Shown one piece after another: positions 1-12,700 of a stretch of DNA of 41,075 nucleotides. The translations under genes were made by a program, and so were the position numbers. The DNA is taken from contig JAAAIG010000213.1 in the NCBI GenBank assembly GCA_015852425.1, forward strand, positions 6,571-47,645, in the 5' to 3' direction. Under the pieces are notes generated by a model. That model had not been told where the DNA came from. It was given only the letters and a program-made list of their open reading frames with translations, and searched no databases. Each line of letters starts with the position of its first letter. Within the stretch, counting starts at the first letter, position 1. This stretch comes from Gryganskiella cystojenkinii (lineage: Eukaryota; Mortierellomycota; Mortierellomycetes; Mortierellales; Mortierellaceae).

Positions 1-865
1 AAAAAAAAAAATACAAACGCATTGACTCTTTGTATTTTCTACCACATCCCATCTTTTCCCCACTCTTTGTAGGAGGCTGTCGGTAACATTGCCATCAATG
101 ACGCCTTCATTCTCGAGTCTGCCATCTACTTCTTCTTGAAGAAGCACTTCAAGAAGGATGCTTACTACGTCGATTTGATCGAGCTCTTCCACGAGACCAC
201 GTACCAGACCGAGTTGGGCCAGCTCTTGGACTTGATCACCGCTCCCGAAGATGATGTCGATCTCTCAAAGTTCTCGATCGAGAAGCACGCGTTCATTGTC
301 GTCTACAAGACTGCTTACTACTCCTTCTACCTCCCCGTCGCCCTCGCCATGCACATGGTATGTAGCAATATATTTTTTCCTCTTGTACGTCCAGTTAAGA
401 CATCACCATTGATCATCAACTAACCCGTCTTTTCTTCTGCTATAACAGGCTGGTGTCAAGGACGAGGCTGCCTTCAAGCAGGCCGAGGATATTCTCTTGC
501 CCCTCGGCGAGTACTTCCAGGTTCAGGATGATTACCTTGACTGCTACGGTAACCCCGAGACGATCGGAAAAATTGGTACCGATATCGAGGACAACAAATG
601 CTCGTGGTTGATCAACCAGGCTTTGGCCAAGGCCACGCCCGAGCAGCGCAAGGTTCTCGATGAGAACTATGGTCATCGCGAGGAAGTCAATGTGATCGCT
701 GTCAAGGAGGTCTATGCTGAGATCAACGTCGAGGGTCTTTTCAAGGCCTATGAGGAGGAGTCGTACAACCGTTTGAACGCCTTGATTGCCAAGGTCGATC
801 ACCCTCTTTTGAGCCAGGATGTCTTTACCTCCTTCATGAAGCGTATCTACAAGCGCACCAAGTAA
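1..865 (+). CDS. ERG20: Farnesyl diphosphate synthase, 3' part (5' end outside window)
   Basis: Condenses isopentenyl diphosphate with dimethylallyl and then geranyl diphosphate to give farnesyl diphosphate for sterols, dolichol, ubiquinone and prenylation; normally cytosolic. The window opens inside an intron that ends in AG at 71-72. Visible exons are 73-357 and 449-865, joined in phase 0 across a GTATGT...ACAG intron (358-448); the stop TAA is 863-865. The second aspartate-rich motif is present as DDYLD, followed by [20 protein letters not shown], the signature of the FPPS second metal-binding region. The protein ends in KRIYKRTK, with the basic tail usual for the family. The first aspartate-rich motif and the start lie upstream of the window, so only about 234 C-terminal residues are seen. 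Family identity is clear; the symbol is by orthology to the yeast gene. Confidence 0.96.
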
Positions 866-1870
866 ATATTCCCATCACCTTATGCCCTTGTCTAAAATTT
901 GTTTAAACTCGTCTTCTAAATAAACACCACTCATAATCACACATTACTTTCGTTGCTTCTTGCTCATGTCGGGTGGCTATTTTTTTTTATCTGTGCTGGA
1001 TACGAGAGTGGTACTGCAATTGTCTGCCACCGAACTGGAGCTTACAGAGCTTTAAAAGAGACGAGCACTCAAAGAATATATATTTGGTATCCACCATTGA
1101 TTTGATGCGGTTGTTACATCCTTGGAGATATGGGGTGGATGACATCTCTGTCGATTCATTTCCTGGATTGACCAGACGGACATTCGTCCGCATATGGTAA
1201 CTAGGATGTCCGGGGTCCAATGCTCGAGTGTGTCACTGAGACGGGACATAGCTGGGAGTCCCAGACTGTTCGCGGTCACATCACTTTCAGTAAATCTGTT
1301 AATCTGTGGTTTCTCTCGAACGCAAACTCGCCCGATAGTGCACCTATTCAACCTTGATTGAGCACGTCCACATGCTGGTTGTGTAACCCCGAATTCGAGC
1401 GCGTGAAAACTGAAGTTGGTGGTCAAGGATCATCCCCTCTTGTTCCAAAGATAAAGAGCTCGGGGAACTCTTTTGATAAGCGAAAGGGGATCAAAGAGAG
1501 AGAGAAAAAAATATGAAAGAGTCGTTTCCTGTGAATGAATGACGAACTTTCAATGAAGGGAGACGTCAAAAAAGAAGAAGAAGAATAAAAAAAAGGTTTC
1601 CATCCCCTTCGCCCTACACGTTCTCCATGTCATTCGATGGGTTCCTTTCCATCTCGAATTGGGATTTCAAACCGTTTTTTGTGATTTGAACCAACCGCGG
1701 TCCAGGCCGTATGAGCTTATCTTAAGAAAGCACGGACGCGAATTCTGATCGACTCTTTTCTCACTTTTTTTTGTCCTTTTTGTGTTCTCTTTTCCCCATT
1801 CCTCACCCTTCCATCAGTCCATCCATCCCTTCGTACAAAAACACTCCTTCCTCATTCTTTGTTGTACATC
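866..1870. other. Intergenic region, FPPS to TMEM135
   Basis: About 1 kb between two co-directional genes. It holds the FPPS 3' UTR and poly(A) signal, then unremarkable sequence with A/G-rich tracts (about 1495-1600), and ends in a T/C-rich leader (1750-1860) typical of the 5' UTRs here. The open frames on both strands (for example 1052-1426, minus) have no recognisable motif or splice context. Confidence 0.6.
919..924 (+). terminator. AATAAA polyadenylation signal of FPPS gene
   Basis: A perfect AATAAA lies 54 nt past the FPPS stop codon, within a T/A-rich stretch, which is the expected place for 3' end formation. Confidence 0.6.
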
Positions 1871-4190
1871 ATGGCTGACCATCCGCCATCCCTCGACCCA
1901 ACAGACGCACCTGAACAGCCTGATGCCTCCTCACCAACGCCTTCTTCTCCCTCCTCGTCCTCGTCCTCACACTCTTCCTCCTACGACACCGCCGATAATG
2001 GCGCCACGTTACCACACTCACTCTCGTCCTCAAGTCAGAGCATTGTCGATTTGGACAGGGCTTTGAGGATGACCAGCACCGAACCAAAGACACTCCCCAC
2101 ACCACCTCCCGAGGATCAGGATGATGATAAAGACTCGGAATCGTCCAAGGGACGTCAGAAATCTTTCAAGGAGCGGTTCGCAGAGGATCGATCCGGTTGG
2201 ATCAATGGCAAAAGACCCAAGGGCTATCGGACACCCGAAGGAATAGAGGCCGCTGAAAAGTGTAAAAACTACAAATCAGGCGTCTCGGTCCCCTTCTTGA
2301 CCGCAAAGTGTGATACCTTTGAGGGTGTCTTGAAGCACGCGGTTCTAGGTGCCGTCCGTAAGTGTTCCCCACCCCTTGATCAGGATAGGATGCGAATGAG
2401 GAGAAAATCTATCAAACTCAAACTCGACTGCCTAACCAAGAACAACAATCACAATCCGATAGGTTCCGGTTCTGTATCTTATGGAATGAAGGCGATCGTT
2501 AACCTGTGTCTGGGCATGATCAAGTTGATGAAGGGACGGTAAGGGTTGCGAGGGTCATATCAAGGGACGATCCTTAAAAGGAGTTGGAGTACTCATCCAA
2601 ACGTTTTATTCTTGTGTCTCTGAAAAAAATATACAGGAGCTCGTTCGCAAGCATCTTCAAGGACGCTTTCATGGGACAGGACGCGATCAGGATGGGAACG
2701 TTCTTTGGACTCTTCTCGTTCCTCTGGAAGTTTGTCAACAACGGACTCAAGTTGTATCGTGGAACAGACGACAGGGTCAATGGAGCCATCGCTGGTACGG
2801 GTGCACGTTCAATGAAGAATTGACTCGACTCCTTTAATGACCTTTTGAGATCGACGGACGGGGGAAACTCATGCTCAAAATTTTATTTTTATTTTTTATA
2901 CAACCGCTTGTGAATCAAAAAAGGGGCTATCGCTGGTCTCGCTCTTTTTGTGGAGTCGCCAGAGCGTCGAGTGACATTCGCCCAGCAAATGTTTGTGCGG
3001 TAAGCTTCGAGAGCCATGAACACAAAGTCAACAGGGAGATTGAAATATGAGATGACAAATTTCTTATGCGTTTTGTTTGTCTCGTGAAAATTCATATTTA
3101 TTAGTTCCATGCAAGGAGTTTACAATGCTGGAAAGTACCGCGGACAGTTCTCGTTCCGTCACGGAGACGCCGTTCTCTTTGCCCTTGGATCTGCTCAAGT
3201 CATGTACGCGTTCTTGGTACGTTTGCACCTTTTTTAAACGACGCGTGTTTCGGACCATGCTGTACAAGAACATCTAACATCTTTTACTCATACCGTTTTC
3301 TTCTGTTTTCGCTATAGATGCACCCGGACACGATTCCTAAAGAATTTTTCGGGTTCATGAGCAAGACTTGTCGTATCACAGCCGAGATGCTGGCCTTTAA
3401 CCGATCGATCGTTCGTGGATTCCCTGTGGACTTGGCGGCGATACGGACCATGGTGGACAAATATCAACCCACAGCCAGGACGCTAGAGGTGGTCGCGACT
3501 ATGTCTGAGCATGCACATGTGCTCCCCTGTGCAACAGTGCACCCAGGCAAGGATTCATGCTCGATGAACAATCTAGAGCTGTTTGTCAGTGTCATTAAAA
3601 CGATCTTCCCAGTCTACGCGACCCTCAATTTCGTACCATTGATGGTCCTCCGAACCAAAAGACTGCTTAAGGAGTAAGTTAGGATAGCTTGCATTGACGA
3701 AAGATTTTAATCGTACGGGAGATAAACCCCTGACACTTATCTCTATCCTTCTTTTATTACCTTATCTAGTCCCGTGAATGTCGCTTCCAAGACGAGTTTC
3801 AATACTCTTCGATCCTCGGTCTTCCTGGCCGTGTATGTCACGCTGTATCAGGTCCAGATCTGTGGTCATCGAGGACTCTTAAACATGGGTGTCCCTATCG
3901 GAAACAGCAAATATCTGTACTGGTTGTTCGGTCTGACCTGCGCTGGATCCGCGATCATGATCGAGCAGGAACAACGACGTGCAGAGCTGGCCATGTATGT
4001 GGCTCCCAAGGCGGCCGAGAGTCTTTACAAGATCTTGTACAGAAAACATTGGGTCAAAGGCGTGAAGCATTGGGAGGTGATGACGTTCTCGTTCGCCATG
4101 TCGTTGATCATGTCGTTTTACCAACGGGAAGAACAAGTCTTGTCACCGTTCGTGACAAAGATTATTTATCATATCCTCGGAAAGAACTAG
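1871..4190 (+). CDS. TMEM135-family multi-pass membrane protein
   Basis: Homologue of transmembrane protein 135, a Tim17-like multi-pass protein linked in animals to peroxisomes and to mitochondrial dynamics and lipid handling. Seven exons join in frame: 1871-2357, 2463-2538, 2637-2794, 2924-2999, 3105-3216, 3318-3673 and 3770-4190, giving 561 residues. Residues 1-70 are a disordered Ser/Pro-rich leader. The first family block is KCDTFEGVLKHAVLG continuing into SYGMKAIVNLCLGMIKL. Next come a glycine-rich helix (NGAIAGAIAGLALFVE) and the hallmark KYRGQFSFRHGDAVLFALGS...VMYAF...HPDTIP. The C-terminal half has several hydrophobic helices and a second charged GVKHWEVMTFSFAMSLIM block. Without exon 2463-2538 the frame breaks, so that exon is required. 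Start is the first ATG after a pyrimidine-rich leader. It is convergent with the GATA gene, 226 nt between stops. Function in fungi is inferred only from the family. Confidence 0.88.
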
Positions 4191-4416
4191 AACAAAGAGA
4201 ATGCTTCCTACATGTTTTCGGCTACTCTCTTTCGAGTTTTGATATTTTGATACCTTTGCACACACCGCCATTCCCTCTACAGACACTGACAGCATACCAA
4301 ATGATTTTATAAAGTTTTTTTTTTATTGGTCAAAATTGTCACGACTGATCGTCATTATCAAGGTATGTACAAAGGATGCAGAGAGTCCCTGGAGTGTCGG
4401 CTAAAAGTCCTTTCTT

Positions 4417-7400
4417 TTACTTGGCCTTGGATTTGAAGGATCGAGATCGAGTAGGCGTGAGCTCTGTCTCGTCGCTACTTCTCCCGGCAGAAACGCGAGC
4501 TCGGCGGGATGCATTTCCGAGAACATCTGGACGCTTGCCAGGAGACAACTCAGTCACACCATCGTCGTTCTCTATCATTGCATGATCATGATGATCATGA
4601 CCGGCATGCTCGGGATCCATAATCGACGAACTCGCTCGGCCGCCGACAGTACCAAAGTCCGATCCGATATCGCCACCTTCGTAGCCATAAGCGATTCCAC
4701 GATCCATGGACCAACCTGGAGGCGAAGGTGTCGCTGAGGACCGTGGCATCGACAAGGACGAATCCGAGGACAGACTGATCAAAGAGCCCTCAGGATGATG
4801 AAGATGTTCATGGTGATGGTGATGATGATGACGATGCTCTTCTTCGAACGCTTGTTGACCTTCGTGATGGGCATGAAGGTGGTGCTGGTCATTGTTGTCC
4901 TGCTGAGGAAGATAGCCATCATAGCGGTGATGCTGGTCATCGCCACTAAAGCCGTGGCCATAGTTGTCATGATTGCGGTCATGGCCCTCATCTTCCTCCC
5001 AGTCCTCGTCCCTATCTTCCTTCACGTCCTTGTCATCATCATTGTCGTACCGCCGCTTCTGCGCGCCACTTGACTTTGGATACGTCTTCTTCTTGGACAG
5101 ACTTCTCTTCCTCTCGAGGTCGCAGGCGCTGCAGATGGGCTCATTGTTGGGTCCCCTCTTCCAAGCCGCGGTCTCGGTGGTGCCACAGATCGAGCAAGGA
5201 TCATGTGCTGTGGGAGTCCGATGGATCTTTATCGTACCGTCTCTGGCTTTGAAGAACGGACGGGGCTTTCGATGAAGCTTTTGGCTGAAAATAGGTGAAA
5301 AAAGGAAAATACCAAAAAACAAAAAACCGAAAAGAATAGGGAAACCGAGCTGTGAGGGTGAGTTCAAGGGCCTTTCCGAGTTATTTTTTTCTTGCTTCGT
5401 GGCTCTTGCGGCGGTGGCGGTCCAAAAAACATGATCTCTAGCAATAAAAAGACACCGAATACTTACTAGAGACCACAGGCGTTACAGAGTAAGATTCGAC
5501 CGTCGGGGCATCGGCGCCAGCTGGGCGTTGAGCGGGTATGACAGTTGTCACAGTATTTTGGGTCCGGGTCCAGGGCCTGGAGTTGTTGCTTGCTGAGACT
5601 TCGTCGAGGATAGGTTCCCTTCTTGGTCGGCAGAGTAGAAACAGGCACAGGGGCAGAAACAGAGGCTGAAGTCGAGGTCGTCGATATCTCACCATTAGGG
5701 GTCGACAGTGGCAAGTACACATGTTGGTCGTATGGACCGTTAGGTACAGAGTGATAAAGATGTTGCTCGAGGGCGGGTCGGAAGTCGGAAGTGAAGTTGG
5801 CCGAAGGATAGGATGGATAGGCAAAACCCTCATCTGCGCTAAAACCGTTGTTGTGACTGCCGCTCAGCGCTGCTGCCTCGGACAAAGTCATAACCCCTTG
5901 ATGAGAAAGAACCATGGTGGGCGTCGCGTACGAACCCATTTGATCAAGGTTTGCGTTGTAGATCGATTGTTGGCTTTGGTGGTGGCGAGGGCGACGTTGA
6001 CGTTTGGGTGGAGGTGACGGGTAATGATCTTGGAGCTGATGCTGCTGCTCATATTGAGGGTGCTGGTGCTGGTCGTGACGCTCAGGGCGACCGTGATCGA
6101 GTTGGTGAATATGATGATGGTGATGGTCTTGATGTAGATCATGCTGCAGGTGTTGTTCCTGATATCCTTCAAAGGTCGAAGGGCTCTTGTCCTGGTGGAT
6201 ATGACTGGCTCCGGGAGAGATCGACGATGAGCCCATCATAGAGACCGAATGCGACTGCGGGACCTCCAAGGGTGGCAACGGACCAAAGTTCGACCCATCA
6301 GCGCCAGAAAACGAAGGAGAGGAGGGTCGCATGCGTTTGTTGTAGTGTGAGTCCAGTTCACCACCAATACCGCCACTGAAGCCATTCGTGCAGGCGCCAA
6401 TACCACTCTTGGACGACGGAGTCAACAACCAAGGCTGATAATCAACCGTGCGTTGTTCAGCTTGGTGTCCAAGGTGATGACAAGGAGGAAGCTGGTACTG
6501 GTACCGGTGGTGGTGGTCCGCAAGGTCGCGGCCATGATTAGGATGATGAGGGTCATGATCCTGCGAGGGCTGCGAAAGCAAAGAACCTGGAGTACTAGGA
6601 CCTGCTCCAGTGGGCCAAGGGGAGTACATGGCGAACTCACTCTGGTACGAACTGACGACATGGTCAACGCGGCGTTCGTGACCGCAATGCTCAAAAAAGA
6701 GACTCGCATCCCTTGCATTAGCGACAGCTGTTGTATCAGACTTGCACCCCCCGCCATCGTTACTACTCGAGGACATCGGGACCACGTCACCATTCCCCAA
6801 AGAGCGATTTTGATGATGATCGCGTTTGCGTGCCTCATGGGCGACGGCGTCATCAAAAGTCCCCCAATCTTGGTCCATCAAATCACTGTCCTCCACTTGG
6901 GGCTGGAATACCAATGGAGATCTCCCCGCGGGATTGTCCTCGAGGAGACAGAAAGAATCAAGACGAGACTGGTTATCTGCCTCAATAAGCGGCAAAGCCT
7001 GCTTATGACAGACAGGAGGAGGTACAAAACCACCACTTGCGTTATCGCCACCAGTAACAACAGGAGCGGAGACGTCCACCGCCGCCGCCGAGGAGGATAT
7101 GGTGGTGGTATTACCATCAAACAGGAGACTGGCTCCGATCTTGGGTACCATCGCGTCATCTTGATCGGACATTCGCATCGGAGGCAACATCTCTTTATCA
7201 GTGATGTCAACGCCATTGACCGAGATGTTTGGACCCGTTATGAGGTTATGGTTCTCTTGCAGTTCAGTCTTGATCGAGGGCAGCGCAAAAAGAGAGGAAG
7301 ACGCGGAAGAGGAAGGCGGGGATGAAGCCTTGTTTTCTTCAACATCGCTGGGCAACATCTTGGACTCCAAACCAGACCAAGGAGAAGAAGAGCCGGTTTT

Positions 7401-7700
7401 GGACTTGGTAGAAGCTGAGAGAGACTTGCAATAGAGATGTTCGTCACTCTCATCGCAGACGTCGCTCTTCTGGACGGGAACAAACTCACGATCAAGTTCT
7501 GACCGAGGACCAGAAGTAACAAAGACCGAGGTCGAAGGGTCCATCACAGATTCATCTTTCTTGGCGGCATCTGCCAGAAGAGGAAGAGGAGAAGGGACAG
7601 GCGAGTTTCTCTTGAGAAGATCTCGATGAGGATGATCTTGATGCGGATGAGAATGATGATCTTGATCGTGCTCGGGGTTTGATTGATGCTCTTGCAACAT
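4417..7700 (-). CDS. GATA-type transcription factor with two zinc fingers
   Basis: Nuclear DNA-binding regulator, expected to recognise GATA sites; fungal members control nitrogen, light or iron responses, and which applies here is not visible. Two exons, 7700-5467 and 5284-4417 on the minus strand, give 1033 residues. The intron (5466-5285) interrupts the first finger just after CNACGLY. Finger 1 (about residues 719-750) is a fungal-type GATA finger: C-x2-C, 18 residues, C-x2-C, with TPSWRRCPDG and CNACGLYQKLH. Finger 2 (C775-x2-C778, 17 residues, C796-x2-C799) reads CSICGTTETAAWKRGPNNEP then CSAC, so it lacks the usual Asn of CNAC and the TP before Trp. A basic stretch (LERKRSLSKKK) follows. 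The rest is disordered, rich in Ser, Asp, Gln and His, with runs up to seven His. Start at 7700 is the first ATG after a purine/pyrimidine leader. Ortholog assignment (AreA, SreA, WC-type) is not possible by eye. Confidence 0.92.
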
Positions 7701-8881
7701 GGTATCAAAAAGAGGAGTGCAAAAGTGGTGTTTGTGTGAGAGTGAAGAAGAGAGAACTATACGATGACAGAAGAAAAAAAAAAAGTACAAAAGAAAGGTG
7801 GAGGGCTGAAGGAGGAGCAAGAGAGCTTGTTTAAATAATCCTTTCAACCTCTCTGGAAAGGCTGCTATTTTGGATAGTACATGGTGCCTTCTCACAATAT
7901 AGAGGACCCCTACCATATCTCTTTCCTCTCCTCTTCTCTTCTTTCACTTCCCCAGCCATTTTATTGCATTTCATCGCAAAATTCACATCTGGGGAGTTAT
8001 GTTTTGGCTCTGTCGCTGACTCGTATTCAAATGATGACTCTACAATAACGTATTGTCTGTCTATTGAATGATAAAAGAAAAAAAGAAAGGAAACATGGAA
8101 AGCACCAAACGAGAGCTAATCCAGTAGATGACCAACTCGTAGACGAATTCGTATGGTCGTTGATCAATTGCCGTAACGCGAAATATCGATTACCATCTCT
8201 TTCTTTTTTTGCATCGCGCTTGACCTGGGAGAGTGACCTGGTCCCGTTGCCAACCTCGAGTCAGTAGAATGAACAGCACGCCAATATGATGAAAAAAGGA
8301 AACGAACATTAGCGCACTGAACCTAGATAGGTGACGGCTACCTTTTTTCACCTCTTTTTTTGGTTTGCGGGGTAACTGAATGAGAGGCACTGCATACGCG
8401 CCTTTTTGGCTTTTTATAATATTTTTTGCTATTCTACCAACTTACCCACCCCCTATTTCTTTGCTCCGGTTGCCATGTCTTCGTCAAGGTTACTCATTCC
8501 CCCCCGCTCGAACCTCTCTAGACAGATGGGCACTGGAAGGAAAGACACAGATATATGAGTCAAATCCACGGATTTTTTTTTTTTTTTTGCAAGTGAGGGG
8601 ACAGAAACCCAATGTTAGAAACAAGCATCCGGATTAGAGGCAAGTGGATCCTCAACACCTATCTTGTTGGTGCTAATCAGTCTGGTGTTGGTTTTAGGCA
8701 AGAAGCTGTTGAAGTTGCTCTATTGCAAGAGAAAACATAATGATAAAAACTTTCTCGCGTTTTTTTTAATTTTTGTTTTGCGAACAAAAATGTTTGGTGT
8801 GGCAGGACTAGAAGATTGAGTGGAGAGCCGTAACGAACTACGGAATAACTTTTACATGCCTACACGAAATAATATTACGTG
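7701..8881. other. Intergenic region upstream of the GATA gene
   Basis: Holds the promoter and leader of the minus-strand GATA gene (about 7701-7900, with poly-purine tracts on the plus strand at 7760-7800). Further out are several homopolymer T runs (8355-8363, 8572-8588, 8760-8767). No open frame in it shows a domain, and no RNA gene was recognised. Confidence 0.5.
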
Positions 8882-9532
8882 CTATAACCATGTAAAGCAG
8901 AATTGATGGAGAGCAGTCATTTCCACCATTGTCTTTGGATCCTGCTTCCTTCTTTGCTGTTGCTGCTCTTCCGTGTTCATGACGACTGCACTTTGCATTC
9001 TTCCCAAGGATAGCTTTCGCTTACGATGGATGAAAAACACCAGAAGGAGGACCAAACCTAGCACTGCCGCAAAAGCCATCCCAACGATTGCACCTGTCGA
9101 AAGTGAATGGTCGCTGGTGGTCTTACTGTGACCCATATTCAAGTCAATCGCGTCCGATATCATGACCCACCCAGGCTTTTCACCGATCACTCCCAAAAGC
9201 ATCCAATGCAACTCCAAGCATCCCTGCTTTTCCGTTGAAAACAATCCCATATGGATGCCGTGGTTCCTATTTCTCACGTAAACTAGCATCGTACAAAAGA
9301 TAACCCACCCATATTTGAAGCGACAAGGGAAAAATTTAAGGGACCAAAGTGGGAGGGGGAAGAGTTGGCGGACCTGAGATGGATCAAAAAAAGGATAGGA
9401 GAGAAAGATCAAAACAGATTGAAAGAAATGGGGATCTGTTATCCACCTGGACATTGTAGTTGATAACAAGTCAGAACCTAAATATATGCATTGTGCCGAC
9501 AACTGTGCGACGGTGCCTGCAGTTTCGCTCAA
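8882..9532 (-). pseudogene. Possible relic or partial gene with one membrane segment
   Basis: A 216-codon open frame on the minus strand. Its only protein-like part is near the C-terminus: SLSTGAIVGMAFAAVLG followed by LVLLLVFF and a basic IHRKRK, a good single membrane segment with a cytosolic stop-transfer cluster. Such segments are common in fungal cell-surface proteins of the Mid2/SKG6 or Kelch-receptor type. The N-terminal two thirds is rich in Trp and Phe and looks like translated intron. A plausible intron, GTGGATAAC...ATCTCAG, precedes codons starting VRQLFPL. No credible start or signal peptide was found and no upstream exon is visible, so it is either a decayed 3' end or a real gene with exons I could not place. 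Confidence 0.3.
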
Positions 9533-9771
9533 GCTATTGCATTCAAAAGCGTGAGTTCATGAGTTAATTGATAAATGTCGGTTTTGTTCTATTTATTCCT
9601 TATTGATAATAAATAACCCCCTATGTATATCTTTCACCACTCTATCTATCTCCAATCACGATAGTGTCGTCAACGGTGAGGGAAACAACGGACTCGAGGA
9701 TGTCGGTTCATGCGGTGTAAGGTTATCATCTCTGAAGACCCGCTGTTGAGACGTCTCTCTTTCGAGGTTTT

Positions 9772-12700
9772 CTATTCATGATAAATCCAAGAGCTGGCAA
9801 GACAAGTGGCCCGAAGCTTGCTCAGCTCGGTGTTGGTCTGGTTCCCACCCCAGTACAGACTCTCGCTCGTCAGGAAGTCGATCGCGGCGAGACATAACTT
9901 CTGCCAGGGACCCTGGTCCTCAGACGATTCCTTGTTAATGGTCGCCGCCGCCGTTCTTGTAGCACTAGCTCTTGAGAACAGTCGTGATCGCTGCTGACCT
10001 TGTCCTTGGTGCGTTCCCTGTTCAAGCTGATCATGTTGCTGAATCGAGATTTCATCGATCTCGTCCTCGATCTGGATCGGAGATCGACGCCATTCTCCCT
10101 CGCGCCAGACACCTTTATACCAAGGACCATGATGACGTAACAACGTCATGATAGTTGGCGTCGCGTTCGTCGGCGTCACCACTGAGAGTAAATGCTGTTG
10201 GTGTAAAGTGCGGATCAGGGGAAATGGGTGATTGTCATCCGAAAGAAAAAGACCACAAGCCATATGGCACAGCGAAAGGAGTTCTTGCTTGACGAGGTTA
10301 TCCTGTCGGATTCGTTCCTCGATCCGGTAACGCTGGTAGATCAGAGCCTCTTGTTCGAGCGCGATTTGAAGCTTCTGTTCTTCTTGTTCTTGGTAGTAAC
10401 GGTGTTCCACCCAATCCATGTCCATGTCCGAATCCATGTCTTCGTCCTCGTCATCTTCCTTGTCCTTGTCCTCATCATAGCCCTCCTCCTCTGTGTGCAC
10501 CGCAGCAGAGGCGCGATGAGGGCAACCCATGGTGATGACGTTGTTGGATCTCTTCACGTGAACAAAGCCTCGGTTACCTGGTGGGGTTTGAACATCGTTG
10601 ACGAGGTTCGAAGTTGAAGAAGTCGTTGACGAAGACGAGAGATCAATAATAGTCTGTTGATGACGAAGGCAATGACGACGATTCTGAGGCGAAGAGATCG
10701 TGCACAACTTATGGAACGCCTGGCGGAATCGGAATCGAACCGAGCTGGGGATACCGTTGTAGGGGTACTGAGAGGTCAATTGAACCGTTTCGAGCGTTGA
10801 AGCACAGTGGCTGCAAGATCGACCACTGTTACCGGCGTCACGGTTGTAGCTGTTCGAGGGATCCACCAAAGTCGCCGAGGAAGCGTTCCAAGGCAACTTC
10901 CTGTTGGACCACGAACCGGTAGAAACCTTGAAGGAAGGAAGCGCAGCGGTCTTGGCAAGATCCGTAGCCGAGTGGCGGGAGGCATGTTGTCCTTGGATCT
11001 TGTTATAAAGCGCAACGAGATCACTCAAACAGCGGTGCCACAACATGATCTGGAAATAGTTTGTAAACCGAGCAGGAGGGTGAACCACATCCAGTATGGT
11101 CGGGTTTGCACACGACGTATTGATGGCGGCTGAAACGATGTTGCTGCTTGAGTTCGATTGGAATAAACTGTCACCAGTGGTGGTGGCCGTGGCGGTAACA
11201 GCTGTGACCATATGCAGGTAAGGCTCCAGAGACACGGAGCAGTCCTTGGCCAGCTTGACAGCAAAGACGGCATCCACCGGATTATCGGTTTTAGAGTGAT
11301 CGCCGAATCCGTCTTCAACACCTGCGGTGACATACCGGGCACAGTTGATGACCGCACGACGGTGATGGAGGTCTACCAGGTTTGGATCAAACAACAGATT
11401 GATGATGCTGCGAAGACGGTCCAAGGGCAAGACCACGGTCTTTAGAGGCGAGTATGGTGCAAGTATGGGCGACCAATGGATGGATCCAGAGACGTTGGTG
11501 TTTTGCTTGAGGAGAAGAGCGACCTGGTCGGGTGTTAGAAAGGCAGTGGACGGCGATGAAGACGACGGCGACTCACAGGAGGACGAACCAGAAGGGACGA
11601 GACCGTTGCGTCGGGCAATAGGACCAATGCTTCTAAGTACATGCGCTTCGTCATCATCTTCCTCGTTTTCCTCAATCTCGTTAATATCGCGGATAATATT
11701 CTTGACCGGGTTCTCCTTCAAGACCGGGGCGAACGCCGTGTCGGCTACCAAGAGATTCAACAGTTTTGCAGCTTGCGAGGACCAATACGTGCTTCGAGTC
11801 TCGCTTCTCGAGAGCGGTGGCTTGGGCGGAGCATGGACAGGCAATCTAGGCTCGGGCATCGTTCGATGCGGATGTTGGTGACCCACACGAAGATGATACG
11901 GGTGCTGTTGAGGTGGAGGCAGCGCCTGGTACTGTTGCTTTTGATGCTGGAGCTGCTCAGAGGCCTGACCAAAGGAGGAGAACATGGGGCTGTTGTAGGC
12001 TGCTGCTCTCAAAGGATCCGTCGAGGACGACAACGAGGACGACGGCGCGTCCGTTAGAGAAGCAGCGATCATCTTTTCGATCTCTCTACTTCTCTTTTTA
12101 TCTTGGATCGAGGCCCAGATCTCTTCCTCTTCATCTCCTCGGTAGAGGAGCTTCACGGCCTCGAACCCAAGCTGTTGGGTTCGGGACATGTAGCGGCGGA
12201 CCTCGAGACCCATTTTGCTCGAAACCTGACAGAGGCGCCAGAGATCCCCGGGAGTCAGGAAATCAAGCAAGTAGACAAAGAGATCGATAGGGAGATCCAG
12301 GGGAGAGAAGCAAGAGACGTAGCACGGCGGCAATCGACCTGACGCCTCAGTGGGACTAGTGAGAGTGACCTCGTCTCGGTCTACATCTTGGTCTTGCTGG
12401 ACGGCTTGGACCCGACCTTGGTTATTGACGAAACGTTTCCAAGAAAGAGGGTGATCTTTTGGCGTTGTTGATGCGCTGGTAGCTGCGGTTCCTGAGCGAT
12501 GACTAACATTGTCACCACGGGCACGACGGTGATCCAAGGCAATGACACTCATGCGTTCGCAGGCACACATGCGATGACTAGGATCTAGTTCAGAGCGGTC
12601 CTTGTTCTTCTGGGTCTTGTTCTGACTCTTGGTGTTCTTGCAAATGCTCGAAACGGCAGTGGTGAAAGGCCGTTTTGGTTCATCTTTCTGTACAGTCATG

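Noticed and set aside
440..802. 120-codon open frame antisense to farnesyl diphosphate synthase
   Set aside because: It mirrors conserved FPPS codons on the plus strand and has no domain or promoter context of its own.
1052..1426. 124-codon minus-strand open frame between FPPS and TMEM135
   Set aside because: No recognisable motif, odd composition and no splice or poly(A) context; the length is within chance for this base composition.
6453..7325. 290-codon plus-strand frame opposite the GATA gene
   Set aside because: It is very rich in Arg, Met and Val because it is antisense to Ser/His/Asp-rich codons; the minus strand carries the zinc fingers and splice sites.
9642..9707. Peptide-like minus-strand segment TDILESVVSLTVDDTIVIGD past the F-box stop
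   Set aside because: It looks protein-like but is only 21 codons, is directly preceded by a stop, and has no acceptor that links it in frame to the F-box gene.
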